Below, piece after piece: positions 23,182 to 33,939 of a DNA stretch of 64,000 bases. Position 1 is the stretch's first letter; the number at the start of each line of letters is the position of its first letter. The position numbers and the translations under genes were made by a program. The DNA is from Ornithodoros turicata (taxonomy: Eukaryota > Arthropoda > Arachnida > Ixodida > Argasidae). The DNA is taken from contig NW_026999318.1 in the NCBI RefSeq assembly GCF_037126465.1, positions 2,080,447 to 2,144,446 of the forward strand, given 5' to 3'. The notes under the pieces are model-generated. The model made no database searches, was not told the origin of the DNA, and worked only from the letters and a program-made list of their open reading frames with translations.

Positions 23182-24850
23182 CCGTATTTGCCGGATTCTA
23201 ACGCGCACTTTTTTTCGGAAAAAAATCGGCCTACAATCACGTGCGCGTTAGAATCAAGTGCAAGCGATTTACGAAGAGCGAACTTCGAAAATGCGACGCA
23301 CGCAGGAGGCGCCATAAGCGTCTGGAAGCCCGTAGCTATCGTAGTCCCTACTGGCCCGGTCCGTACCACGTGGTCAGGCACGTGGTGTATCTCAAACAGC
23401 CTAAAACCACTCCGCTGCGTTCATCAACGCAGTACTGCTGATAGCGCTGATAGTGCAGAGCCGTGTCATTCTCGCGACTCTAATCCGCATCTTAACCGAT
23501 GAAGCAAAAGCGTATTCACTACGAGGCTTCGTTCAAGCGACGGGTGATTGCCTATGCGGAAACAGAGGGCAACCGTGCAGCATCAAGGAGATTTTCTGTG
23601 CCGGAGACCAACGTCCGGGACTGGAGAAAACAGAAAGTGCAGATTCTGGCTTCGAAGTCGACGCGCAAAGGATTCAATGGGCCGAGGCACGGTAGGTACC
23701 CCCACGTGGAGGACCTTCTTGTCCCTTTCATAAAGGATTTGTGAGCACGACATTTGCCAGTGACGTCAGAAATCATAAAGGTGAAGGCCCTGGAATTCGC
23801 AAGGGCTGCAGGCATCCCACGCTCAGAGTTCAAAGGCAGCAGGAGCTGGATAACAAGGTTCATGAAGAGAGCAGGATTCTCATTACGACGCCGGACCACG
23901 ATCTCACAGAAGCTGCCAGAGGAGTACGAGGAGAAATTGGTTGCTTTTCAGCGTTACGTAATCAACGTCCGCCGTACCCACTGCCATTTGATTGGCCAGA
24001 TCGGAAATGCGGATCAGACCCCGATTTTTTTTTACTTCCCATCAAATTATACAGTCGAAGAGAAAGGTGTGAAGCAGGTCGCCATTACTTCGACGGGAAA
24101 CGAGAAGAATCGAGTCACGGCTATGCTGTGTTGTACTGCCGACGGCTTCAAGCTTCCACCGTACCTGATTTTTCGCCGAAAAACTTTGCCAAAGAACGAG
24201 TCCTTCCCGCCTGGCGTAATAGTGAGAGTGAATGAAAAAGGGTGGATGGACACCGATCTGATGATTGACTGGGTGGATGTCGTGTGGCGGAAGCGACCAG
24301 GTGCTAACATGGGCCTCCGCTCCATGCTTGTGCTCGACTCATTCCGTTGTCACATTTCGGAACGCCTAAAAGAGAAGTTGCACGCTTGCAATACGGACCT
24401 TGTGATCATCCCGGGCGGGATGACTTCACAATTACAACCACTGGATGTGTGTCTTAACAAGCCACTGAAGGACAATATCCGGGCAGCGTATAACAACTGG
24501 CTGATCGACGGGGATCACGTCATGACACCCGGAGGAAGGATGAAGCGCGCTTCGCTTCAAAATGTGTTGACATGGATTAATGATGCGTGGAGAAGCCTTC
24601 CCCAGACAATGGTTCAGAACGCTTTTAAAAAATGCGGTATCTCAAACACGCTTGACGGGACGGAGGATGATTGTCTGTGGACTGTGAGCAGCGACAAAGA
24701 AACTTCTGACGATAGCGATGCTGAATAAACGCTTGTTCATTGTTTGTTTCAATGTTTGACAGGGGTGCATTTTCAACTTTTTGTGGGGCTAAGTCGTAAA
24801 AATCACCTGCGCGTTAGATTCGGGGGCGCGTTAGAATCCGGAAAATACGG
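23182..24850 (+). mobile_element. pogo-type element with Brinker-like DNA-binding domain (1.67 kb)
   Basis: TIRs CCGTATTTGCCGGATTCTAA and the complement of CCGTATTTTCCGGATTCTAA match at 24 of 25 positions and are flanked by TA at 23180-23181 and 24851-24852. It carries one transposase gene spanning most of its length. Compact structure and well-matched ends suggest recent insertion. Confidence 0.88.
23499..24728 (+). pseudogene. pogo transposase (BrkDBD + DDE_1) with one in-frame stop
   Basis: A single 410-codon frame from ATG 23499 to TAA 24728, interrupted only by TGA at 23742-23744 (codon 82). Residues 1-50 (RIHYEASFKRRVIAYAE) resemble the Brinker DNA-binding domain found in one pogo branch. 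Next comes a CENP-B type HTH (RSWITRFMKRAGFSLRRR). The catalytic triad regions are NADQTP, LVLDSFRCH and QLQPLDV, all aspartates present. The C-terminus is acidic. The stop lies between the two DNA-binding modules, where a CGA-to-TGA change is one possible cause. Function depends on readthrough; more likely a freshly inactivated copy. Confidence 0.82.
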
Positions 24851-24852
24851 TA

Positions 24853-26290
24853 TGTGCAGCCCAACAAAATAAGATCGCGATCACAAGAGTAATGTCATTG
24901 GCTTCTGTGCAATCCTTCGTTGTACGTATACAACTGGGGAGAGATGTACAGGCTAGTGCGCCGTTCAAAGTGAGGTTACTTTCGACGCGATAGCTGTAGG
25001 GCGTCTCTCAGATGTATTCGCTAATTCCCAGGCACGGCAAAGTCTGTTTGATCTGTCATGTACCTATCTACATCAGCGAAGTGTGTGGCCGTATATCTCA
25101 CCAGCGCAGAGTTCAGGGTTGTTGAAATAAGAAAGGCAACGCCTGACTGTCGCTTGCACAAAGTTCCCCCGAATGAGCCAGGAAAAAGCAAGTCGCTCGC
25201 TTTAATTCAACGTCAGGGGCCGAGCGTTTTTGTTGTACGTCAACGATGGAACAGCAGCAGATATTCCCCTGCTCGGTCAGCGTGGCGAAACAACTACCGC
25301 ACGTACACATAGGTCCCCACCATCTGTCACGTGCCAATGGTGTTGCTGAAGACCTTCCTAGTGCGACAGCACAGTACCGGTACCACATCAGGAAAAGGCG
25401 CAGGACACACGCGCTGCTCATAAAACTCAAAATAGCAGAAAGCAAGCAATGACGGCGCTATTGTGGCGCCACCTGTTTGCCATTGAACGAACCGTGTGGT
25501 GAAAACGGTTAGCCAGCCTGCACACTGTCTGGAAGAGCTGGGGCATCGCTGTACAACACATAGTTAGATTCGTGCTGCACCACTCATACTTCCCGCGGTG
25601 TCAGCGGTCCCAGAAAATGAGATCGTGTCATTGATAGCCTTCAAATCCTTCATTTCGGACATCGGGCGACAGGGAGACACACCCTGTCGACGTCTGGTGG
25701 CACCGAGCAGCGAAGACGATCTCGAAATCGCAAAAAACGCCCCCACCCCCCACCCTTCGGCATATTCTCCCTAATTCCATTTCCCCCAACCTGGCAGGTG
25801 TGCTAGTGCATGTGGTGAAGTGGATGCAGAGGAAGAACAAACACGAAATGGTGCACACAATGTCGTGATTGTACTCAATACCAATATTTTCTTGAACAAA
25901 AGAGTTGCATATATGTTGCACCCTTGTATAAATTGCACAGCCAGAAATTTTGGGAAAAAAGTGACTTATACACCGGAAAATATGGTATATGCTGCATAAA
26001 ATCATCAATGTGCAAGCTATCGCGTTGTTCATGTGCAGGATCATATCGAGAAAAAAGCATTTGCATGAAAATCCATGCTCTATTCATGACAATAATCTAA
26101 CCATCATAGCAAGCCTATTAGAGCAGTGTTTACAATCATCCAAAACGTTTTCATTTTGGCAAAGAAGGATTATGCATTATACACATGCATCACACTCAGT
26201 CATCAGAATATCTTGAATCACAACATAGTTAGGCTCTTTGTTGTGGCTTCTCCTGGTGGCACACCCAGCTGTCTGGCTCGGCACTGGTGT
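24853..26290. other. Non-coding stretch
   Basis: No gene recognised. CCGGAAAATATGGTA near 25975-25987 resembles the terminal sequence of the preceding pogo family and may be a lone degraded end. Confidence 0.4.
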
Positions 26291-26291
26291 G

Positions 26292-27141
26292 CTAAGTGGC
26301 ACTCAGTTTGCCCTCTCTGGGCACACCTCTTAGCTCTTGAAATGTGTCACCCTGACAATGGCTCCCTTCGTGAGGAAGGAGTTTACTTCCTGAGTGATTA
26401 AGGCCTGCTGATCCTCTGCAGATAGAAGGGGGCACGGAGAAGTGTGTCGAATGGGGTTTGTTGATCCAGCGTATAGCCCTGAACTGAGTGCAGAACACAT
26501 GGGTCTATTGTGAGAGTCTCCCATGCATGCAAGGCCTGCTGGAGGGAGTGATGTGAGGTGTGAAACAGTGCTTACCTCTGCTTCTGTAGAAGCCCTGCCC
26601 TCGGGAACCACTAGCCTGAGGGAGAACCAGCTGGAAGGGCCGTTGGGGTCGAGCCTCTTGGTCTGCATGTAGGCCATGAGCCCTCTTTACTGCTGAAGCA
26701 CCTGTAGTGTGGACGGCCGACCTCTTCACAGATGTCCGTATCGCAGTGTCTAACGAATGCAAAACCTTGGGCATTATCTTGCAGGCGTGCAAGATACGCC
26801 TTGCCAAACAGCCGACCCAGATCCTCCCCTGTTGGCTCAGGAAGCGTCTCTGTCAAGGAGCGGAAGGCCCTCGGGAAGTTGTCCAGGGCAGATTCCCTCC
26901 GCTCAGTCAATGTCAAGGTGTGTGGACTAGCAGGCACAGGGTCGCGCCAACATGCTTTCCTACTGCAGTCTTGAAGGGTGGGCCTTCTATGGACGCTGTG
27001 AGCAGTGATGCCAGGGGCCAGGTCACTGAGAGGATTGCAATCTGCAGGACCCGGAGGTTCTGCTCCCCGGATGGCACAAGCTCGGCTGGCACCAAACTCT
27101 TTGATTTCACGGTCCAGTGCCGGAGGCTGGACGAAAACCAC
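26292..27141 (-). pseudogene. DIRS-like retroelement relic (gag-like region and start of RT)
   Basis: Minus-strand frames give an acidic/charged segment (LDNFPRAFRSLTETLPEPTG) and, further along, LLSAEDQQALITQEVNSFL followed by TKGAIVRV. The latter corresponds to the start of the reverse transcriptase in DIRS-type tyrosine-recombinase elements (leucine-rich helix before KGAI-V). Frames shift between about 26505 and 26680, and nothing of the catalytic YADD region is left. Assignment is tentative, from motif memory. Confidence 0.4.
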
Positions 27142-27168
27142 GCCCAGATCCGGGGAATCTTCCCACGC

Positions 27169-27224
27169 ACACTGATAACGGCCGCGGCTTTTCTTGATTT
27201 TTCGGGTGATTACATTACATCTTC
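27169..27224. repeat. Direct repeat copy 1 around the tRNA-like sequence
   Basis: CACACTGATAACGGCCGCGG through TTCGGGTGATTACA recurs at 27553-27610 in the same orientation with a few changes and a small CTCGCAG insertion. Confidence 0.75.
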
Positions 27225-27235
27225 CCCCCCTAAAT

Positions 27236-27308
27236 GCCCAGCTAGCTCAGTCGGTAGAGCACAAGACTCTTAATCACTGGGTCGTGGGTTCGAGCCCCAC
27301 GTTGGGTG
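27236..27308 (+). tRNA. tRNA-Lys(CTT)-like sequence, probably a pseudogene or retroposed copy
   Basis: A 73-base cloverleaf-like sequence. The acceptor GCCCAGC pairs with GTTGGGT, the D-arm is GCTC/GAGC, box B is GGTTCGAGC within a perfect GTGGG/CCCAC T-stem, and the CTCTTAA loop carries anticodon CTT. The anticodon stem is broken: CAAGA opposite TCACT gives only two pairs. The gene is followed directly by CCA at 27309-27311, which eukaryotic tRNA genes do not normally encode. That suggests descent from a processed tRNA, or a primer-binding-site-like relic read on the minus strand. It lies between two 56-bp direct repeats. Confidence 0.55.
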
Positions 27309-27552
27309 CCAGTTTTGTGGGATCCTTGGCCCACAAACCCGGGGTGGTTCCGGATCCGACCCGCCGCAACCCCGAGGAACACGAGCACAGCAGCGAACGA
27401 GAAACAAGGTTTATTCTCTTACATTGAGTCCACCGTGTATTCCACCCCACCGCCCACGAAACACACCACAGCAGCGCCCACCAAATCCAGGCATAGAAGA
27501 AGCCGCTTACACTCGCGTACATTGCCCTTGGGCGGGAGCGTATCTCTGTGCT

Positions 27553-27610
27553 GCACACTGATAACAACCGCGGCTCGCAGCTTTTCTTGATTGTTCGGGT
27601 GATTACACCA
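27553..27610. repeat. Direct repeat copy 2 around the tRNA-like sequence
   Basis: CACACTGATAACAACCGCGG through TTCGGGTGATTACA; matches 27169-27224. Confidence 0.75.
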
Positions 27611-27611
27611 C

Positions 27612-28069
27612 AGTACAAATAGTGCTAAGTTGAGAAGAGTGGTGCCGAACATAATTGCAGCCTACGAGATTACCTGCACTTTTCTACGTGCAGGGTTTTG
27701 AGAGGTGAACCAGATTTTTCGAAATCACACCTCTGGTAGCATATCTCAGCATGCTAAAAATGCAAGTTTTTCGGGCACGCTGGTCATTCTTGGTTTATTC
27801 CAACATGCCGAGAAATGTGCGGCCATACATAGGTACTCCTATTACTTACCTTGTGTGAATTAATTGTGAAATATGTATCTCCATGCACTTCATCTCAAAT
27901 ATGTCACAGTCCCATTTGCAACTCATTGAAACTCAGAAAGAGTAAATAAAACCTGAAACCTATGTTTTCAGGCATGTCTTTGTGGACATGCAACAAACTT
28001 AACAATCACTCTAAAAACGATAAATGCCCAGTGCAAGGGGACAACAAAAAAGGACGGAAAACGAGACTG
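27612..28069. other. Spacer, nothing recognised
   Basis: AT-rich sequence. AATAAAACCTGAAACC at about 27945 resembles a LINE 3' tail motif also seen near 6490. No gene. Confidence 0.4.
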
Positions 28070-28375
28070 TACAGTCAAAGCCCTTTACAACGAACTCCAC
28101 GGGGCCGCGGGAAATATTTGTTGTAAAGGTGACTTCGTTAAAAAGGAATGTGCATCAATATTATAGTCTAGGCTGTCCGCACGAGTCACGATGCTATTAT
28201 ATGTGTGTGTAAACGGACGTGGACGGAAGTGGCGTGAACGAACACGGGGTCGTAACCAAAATGAAGCTTTAGGTATACTACTTCCATTCACAACTTCCTT
28301 CACAACACGTCAATATTTCAACGGAATTTCTGAACACGAGCTTTACGTTCTACCTGCAGCATGGCGTATTACGAA

Positions 28376-28490
28376 CATAGGTCGGCGCGATCATGATCGC
28401 GGCAGCCTTGCCAGTGCTTCGTGATCGCACTCATGATCGCGATCATCAGGCTTTGATAAGGCATTGCGATCATGATTGCGCCGACCTATG
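28376..28490. repeat. Short MITE-like inverted repeat
   Basis: CATAGGTCGGCGCGATCATG on the left is mirrored by the complement ending at 28490, about 24 of 25 bases matching, around a core rich in GATCGC. Target duplication not clear. Confidence 0.6.
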
Positions 28491-28693
28491 ACCACGAACC
28501 ACAAGGACGGACATGTCGTAAAGGTTTGTTTACGTTACGCTTCGGGGAACCGATGAGCAGCGTCGCCATCATCGCGGGCAATGAGGTTCTGGTTTCGGAA
28601 TGCCAAGCACCGTAAAGCGATCCCTACGACTGTCAAAACTGCAAATTCTAGCAGCCTAACCACACCCAGTTATGAACTCAGACAGCTTACAAC

Positions 28694-29046
28694 TAGGGCC
28701 TGACTTTTTAGGGTTAAACCCGTATCCGCCCGATATTTACCCCCCGAACGAAATCTGTAAAATTCGGGTTTAACCCGAATCTACCCGAAAACATCCGGGT
28801 CGCGTGGCACACTCATAAGCGTGCATTAAAATAAAGTTTGATAATGTCGCTAAACGTTAGTTCCATGTTAAGACAAATTTTTATTAAACAAAAAAAAAAT
28901 CACCCGAATACACCCGAATTCCTGACGACAGAATATGCCGTAACGGGATTTAACCCGAATACACCCGAATTCTCGAATGAAAAATATCACCCGATATTTA
29001 CCCCCCGAATTTGGCCAAAAATAAAACCCGAAAAAGTCAGGCCCTA
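28694..29046. mobile_element. hAT-type MITE (353 bp)
   Basis: TIRs TAGGGCCTGACTTTTT / AAAAAGTCAGGCCCTA with perfect 8-bp target duplications CTTACAAC at 28686-28693 and 29047-29054. Subterminal TTAACCCGAATACACCCGAA-type repeats fill much of the body, in both orientations. No coding sequence. It is inserted in the left part of the composite pogo block and is therefore younger. Confidence 0.9.
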
Positions 29047-29120
29047 CTTACAACATGCGTAGGTATAAGGAAACAGCAATTTATTTATCTATCGTATCCC
29101 CTTATCTTATCTATCGTATC

Positions 29121-29333
<213 letters not shown>

Positions 29334-29523
29334 CTAGCCTTATGAACACCAGTCAGCTTCTCCCCCTTTTTAACATGCCCGAAAGGGTGATTAACCTTCA
29401 TCTCCAGCACGTGTTATGCCCCATTCAGCCCGGTCAGTACCCCCCCCCCAAGCAGTCAAAATTCCAAAACCCGCTGTGGACTCTTCTTTTTGCTATTCAT
29501 ATACGGTCATCTCCAATAGTGAC

Positions 29524-30981
29524 TCAGAAGGGCACATGACCTCCGCCCGCGTCTTCCGCTAATCCGTTGTCGCTCCCGTCATCTGCCGTACCCCGCAGGC
29601 CTGCGACGATGTCTTCATCCCGCAACTCTTCTGTACACACCGCGGACGAATCTGCGGTCAGGAAGTCATGTAGCTCGATGTCTAGGGGTACGCCGCCGCC
29701 TTCTCTCAGTGCCTGCCACTGGTGCACAAGGGCAGGCGCGGCGTCTTCGCTTTCTTCCAACTCGTCGGAGCCCCTATTTTCTTCACTGAATCTGTGGTAG
29801 AATCCAGCCTTGCGGAAGGAATTGACGACTACCTCGCGTTTCACGCTCTGCCACACTACTGCGAGCATCTCGAGGGCCTGGATCGCATTCACCTTCGTTT
29901 CCCTTTCAAGGCGAATGTCCAACAGGAGTTTATCGACGACTCGCGCACGGTATCTACACTTCATACTGTTTATTATTCCTTGGTCCAAGGGCTGGATAAG
30001 GGAAGTGCAGTTCGGGGGAAGGAAACGGATTTCCACGTGCGTGAGACTCACGTCCTCGATGTGATGCGCGGAGCAGTTGTCAAGCAACAGACAGACATGC
30101 TTGCCTTTCTTAGCCATGTCTCGGTCGAAGTCCGTCACCCACTCCCGAAAGATCACTCGAGACATCCATGCTTTAGTGTTGGAAGTATACTTCACCGGGA
30201 TTCTTTTTCCTTTGAAGCAGTGCGGTTTTTTGCTTTTCCCTATAACCAGAGGAGCACGCTTGTCTGTTCCGTCCATGTTCACACAGAGCAAAACAGAAAA
30301 GCGTTGCTTGCTGTGTTTTCCGCCTTCGCAACGCTCCCCCTTGAGCATGAGGGTACGCTTTGGAAGCATTTGATAAAACAATGCTGTTTCATCAGCGTTG
30401 TAGACGTGCTCCGGGGCGTATTTTTCTAGGATAGTAGTCAGGTGCTCTTCAAGCCACGATGCGGCCCCCGAGGCGTCAGCGGACGCAGCCTCACCACGCA
30501 AAACCCTTGACACTATCGCGTGCCTCCTCTTGGACTTTTCGAGCCAACCGCTGCTAGCCTTAAAGTTATCGGAGCCGAGCATGTTCGCAAAATTTATAGC
30601 TTGACGCTGCACAATGGCTCCCGTAAGCGGAACCCCTTTCGCCAACATCTCCATAAACCACGTGAAGGTTGCCTTGTCTACGTCTTCATACGTTGCAAGC
30701 TTCAGTCTCTTCCGTGAAGTGCTGGTTCCCGAAGCAACAGCCGCAAAGATGCTGTCCTTGGATTTCAAAATCGTAGACAACGAATTCGCTGGAATGCCAT
30801 ACCTCGCCGCGACATCCTTCTTCCTTTCGCCGTTGGCCACAGCGTTGATGATTTCCACGCGTGATACCACACGTGATACCAAGCGTGATAACATTTCCAC
30901 GCGTGATTTCCAAGCGTCCATTGAAAGCGTCTTCCGCTTGCGCACGTTGCTAGCGGAAGGCGGGAGCCATCCGGGAGCCAT
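29524..30981 (-). CDS. pogo/Tigger transposase, complete 485-aa frame
   Basis: From ATG 30981 to the stop at 29524 without interruption. In order: a basic N-terminus with an unusual SRV-rich insertion (about residues 26-43), a CENP-B HTH (KKDVAARYGIPANSLSTIL), a second HTH (SSGWLEKSKRRHAI), and a DDD catalytic core with VYNADETALFYQ, CLLLDNCSAHH and NCTSLIQPLDQG. An acidic C-terminus follows. Length and motif order match pogo transposases, nuclear enzymes that excise and insert TA-flanked elements. All three aspartates are present. The repeat-derived N-terminal insertion interrupts the region where relatives read an unbroken LEDK-type helix, so DNA binding may be impaired. Confidence 0.85.
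   Translation of the reverse strand: MAPGWLPPSASNVRKRKTLSMDAWKSRVEMLSRLVSRVVSRVEIINAVANGERKKDVAARYGIPANSLSTILKSKDSIFAAVASGTSTSRKRLKLATYEDVDKATFTWFMEMLAKGVPLTGAIVQRQAINFANMLGSDNFKASSGWLEKSKRRHAIVSRVLRGEAASADASGAASWLEEHLTTILEKYAPEHVYNADETALFYQMLPKRTLMLKGERCEGGKHSKQRFSVLLCVNMDGTDKRAPLVIGKSKKPHCFKGKRIPVKYTSNTKAWMSRVIFREWVTDFDRDMAKKGKHVCLLLDNCSAHHIEDVSLTHVEIRFLPPNCTSLIQPLDQGIINSMKCRYRARVVDKLLLDIRLERETKVNAIQALEMLAVVWQSVKREVVVNSFRKAGFYHRFSEENRGSDELEESEDAAPALVHQWQALREGGGVPLDIELHDFLTADSSAVCTEELRDEDIVAGLRGTADDGSDNGLAEDAGGGHVPF
30855..30920 (-). repeat. Tandem 12-bp repeats inside the transposase N-terminus
   Basis: Units of the form GGTATCACGCGT (with variants) are repeated about four times. They are in frame and encode SRV-type tetrapeptides. 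Confidence 0.75.
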
Positions 30982-31319
30982 CTTACGATGTGGAGTAAGT
31001 CACACCAGAAGAAAGAATGCACGTGGGGAAGATGGGAGAGCGGGGACGGGGAAGCAGGAGAGAGTGCAGCCCCCTTTCCTCCTCTGCTTTTGGCCTTGGA
31101 TGATAAGAGGCGTCGTATTCGCGGTACAAAGGCGCGCTCTTGTTCTTTGTTCTCCGCGCGGGAGGTTTCGTAACATGGAGAGCTCGGGTCAAGTACCTTC
31201 GTTATACGGGTCACACGAATACACTGCACCGTATGGAAGCTAAACGCGGGCTTCAGGAAACTTCGCTACATGGAGAAATTCGTTGCATGGAGACTTCGTT
31301 ACATCGAGGTTTAACTGTA

Positions 31320-31975
31320 TACTCGATGCAAGCGTGATCGTCCAGTCCGCATCTTCTGGCCTTGGCGAGTTTGTCGTAGAAGTAGATCTCGATGGTTTCG
31401 TCCCGTTTTCTTTTTTGGGCCTCCATTTCCCGCAGTAGCTGTTGAAAACTTGCACTTGATGGAAACGCTTCTCGAAGCTTGCTTTTCCACTCTACCCATG
31501 TATATTGCATTGTTGTGAGTCCATCATACCACCTTCTCGCAACTCCTTCCAACTTCGAAAGCGCAAAGCAAGAAGTTTGTTTATCATTCCAGCCGTAAGC
31601 CGCCGCGAGTCCGTCTACCTTGTTGACCCACGCTTCCACCGTCGGCTGAGTATTCGTAGCAGGATCATATGTCAGTATAAGGTTCGCGCTCGCTGAAGCG
31701 AGGTACCTGACCGGTGATGACTCATCACTGGCAACAGTACGTTGTGGTGGCCGGGGTGATTCGTAGAGTTGTCGAGCCCCGTCCATAGCTTCTCTAACCG
31801 CTGCTTGCACTGCGGCTTGCATAAGTGACTGAATATCAAAAACGTCCGCGTTGTTGCCGTTGTTCGGTGCTCTTGTCCTAGCATCAACGTTGCTGTGGTG
31901 TCCGATGCGTGTCGTGCTGTGAAGCCCACTTGACGGTGTTGCCTCGCTGTCCGCGCCCTATTCTCCATTCGTGTG
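31320..31975 (-). pseudogene. LTR-retrotransposon gag fragment
   Basis: A minus-strand frame, with ATG at 31822 and in-frame codons upstream to a TAG near 31965, encodes a gag-like domain: a long helix MQAAVQAAVREAMDGARQ, then VEAWVNKVDGLAAAYGW, LSKLEGVARRWYDGL and WVEWKSKLREAFPS. This is the Retrotrans_gag pattern of Ty3/gypsy-type elements, which forms the particle shell. It is cut off after CGLDDHACIEY exactly where the pogo right end begins (31317 plus TA). Continuation of gag was not found on the far side of the pogo block. Confidence 0.75.
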
Positions 31976-32503
31976 GCTGCTAACGACTTGTACGTTGTCG
32001 TCGGCTACGTTCGCCAGGTTTTGGTCAACAGTAGTGCTGGATCCTGTCGGCGTCCCGTCGATCGTTCGCGGAGCGTCCACGTTACGTGATGCACGGCGCG
32101 TGAGCATACTTTGCAATCCAACTCAATCAAAGCCCACCTTGTTCTGAGGATGAAAATGGAGAGTCGATCCCACTTCTGATTTCTGTAGGCTTCAAACGAG
32201 TTGGATTTATTTGTCTTGCATTACACACACATATATGAGTAGATTAACCTAGAGTATGCATAGAGCGTTGCTGCGCGCGATCATCTTCTGTCCGTTGCTC
32301 CTGGGGAAGTGTGTGCTCTCCCTCTCCCTGTAACATGGTTGCCAACCTATAAGCGTGAAACCAAAACTAAGTCTTGTATTTTGCCTATAGTATCTTCATC
32401 GATCTGCAGGGAGCGGTGGCAAGAAAACATAGCATTAGCAATATTATGGGCTCCTGCCTAGACTGAATGAGCAGAAAACTCGAGAATGACAAGCGGAACT
32501 TAC
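31976..32503. other. Probable leader/LTR region of the gag element
   Basis: On the minus strand this precedes gag. It contains AATAAA within GACAAATAAATCC near 32206, as expected for an LTR R region, but no bounded LTR pair is visible in the window. Confidence 0.35.
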
Positions 32504-33939
32504 CCAATGCGCAGTCACTCCCGTGAAACTTTCGGTCGAAGTGGCACCTCCCAGGGCTTCCCAGGGTGATGTACCTGAACCGATACCGGTGATCCACTAA
32601 CACAAGGAGTATGATGCTGTACCTGCATGGAAAAAGAGCACAGATAAAATTGCATGCATATTAGTTCAATAGGACGAGTAACAGTCAATTTGAAATAAGT
32701 CTGGGATGAAAAAAAAAACGAACAGTCTTAAAGGGGTTGGGACAGTTTCATAAACGTGACTCTACACCATGGACCCATTGTACTGCATGCCAAAACACTT
32801 GAGGAAAAAATAATTATTTTTCTACGTGTCGTAGGGAATTGCCTCAGAACGAGAGCGACCAATATTTCAAATAGAGTCTATTCCGTTGCCTCACTGGCAG
32901 CAGCTTGGGCTGTGATGTCAGAGCAGCATGAGTGAGTCTCGGCATCTGCGGTGTCCATTTTCTCTGCTTCTATTACCCTCTTCGCCATGAAACTTTCAAT
33001 GCTGGTTCATGTCGATGCAACGAACCGTCCTTTGCATATATCTGTGATAACTTGTCGCAACCCCTTTAACTTCAAAGTCTTACAATTTACATGCTGATAC
33101 ACTTTAATCATTCTTTTTGTGCTGTAATCCTAGTATGTGATTGTATAGTTTCAATCAGCCCTACATAGTAATTATCTGTGCACTCTACACACAGAGATGT
33201 GGTATTAAAACACGAAATTGATAAAGAAAGGTGCTACGTAACTTACCACCCCTTGTAGTTGTGGTAGTCAACTGCATGGAGCTTTGGGGGGGAGACGGGA
33301 AAGTGGCAGCTGTCCAGCGCGCCGACAGCATGTGAAAAGCCGCTGAGAGCAAAGAACTTTCGCATATGAGACTCCATCTCATCAGGCCGCACCATGCGTA
33401 GCCACTCACTTTCGAGGTGCTCAATCACTGCACCACAAAACTCCCTGAATATTGTGTTCACTGTTGATCGACCAACGCCGAATAAATGTGCAATTGTCCT
33501 GTCCTCTGCTGTCGAGCACAGCCCGTAAAGACCGACAGCAACCCGTTTCTCGAGCGATATTGCTCCTCGCATGTTCGTATCTTCACGCTTGAGACTTTTT
33601 AGTGATTCAAGAAGGTACCGGAATGTACTTGGTGAAACACGCAGGGCCTGCTTGAAATGGAAGTCCCCCAAATGCGACAACGTATCCTTGAACCACCTTT
33701 CGTTGCGTTCAAAGGCCCACCGTTTTCGATGCACTCTCGGAACACAATCGGCGATCACGGCGGCTATTGTGAACATGTTGGCATGTAGCTGGTCCTCAAT
33801 ATGCCTTGAAATTCGTGCCCCTTTCCTCTATGTCCATGTCTAGATCAAAATGCATTTCGTCACGCATTTCGTTATGGTGCCGCCTAGCTCGCAAGTACAG
33901 CAGCGCCGATACAAGATGTTTCTTGCGTTCATCAAGCAT
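32504..33939 (-). pseudogene. HARBI1-like (PIF/Harbinger) transposase, two exons visible
   Basis: Exon 1 runs from a likely ATG at 33939 to 33247 and ends at GGGTG|GTAAGT. Exon 2 (32622-32504) starts after TGCAG and ends at GG|GTAAGT. The splice phase joins HNYKG to W and YSIILLVLVDHRYRFRYI. Motifs match Harbinger nucleases: RWFKDTLSHLGDFHFKQALRVSPSTF, an HTH (LFGVGRSTVN), GALDSCHFPV with the first catalytic aspartate and VDHRYRF with the second. A one-base slip in the GGGG run at 33818-33821 shifts the frame between IEERG and RISRHIEDQL. No later exons with the final acidic residue were seen. The frameshift and missing end make it a probable pseudogene. Confidence 0.75.

Noticed and set aside
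26611..27273. Overlapping long frames on both strands (26611-27141 minus, 26707-27273 plus)
   Set aside because: Only the minus frame has retroelement-like features; the plus frame is taken as its shadow in GC-rich sequence.
27294..27311. Primer-binding site of an LTR element (TGG plus tRNA-Lys complement on the minus strand)
   Set aside because: Similarity extends over the whole tRNA, far beyond the usual 18 bases, and no LTR ends directly before it.
29722..30429. 235-codon plus-strand frame
   Set aside because: Antisense shadow of the intact pogo transposase at 29524-30981.
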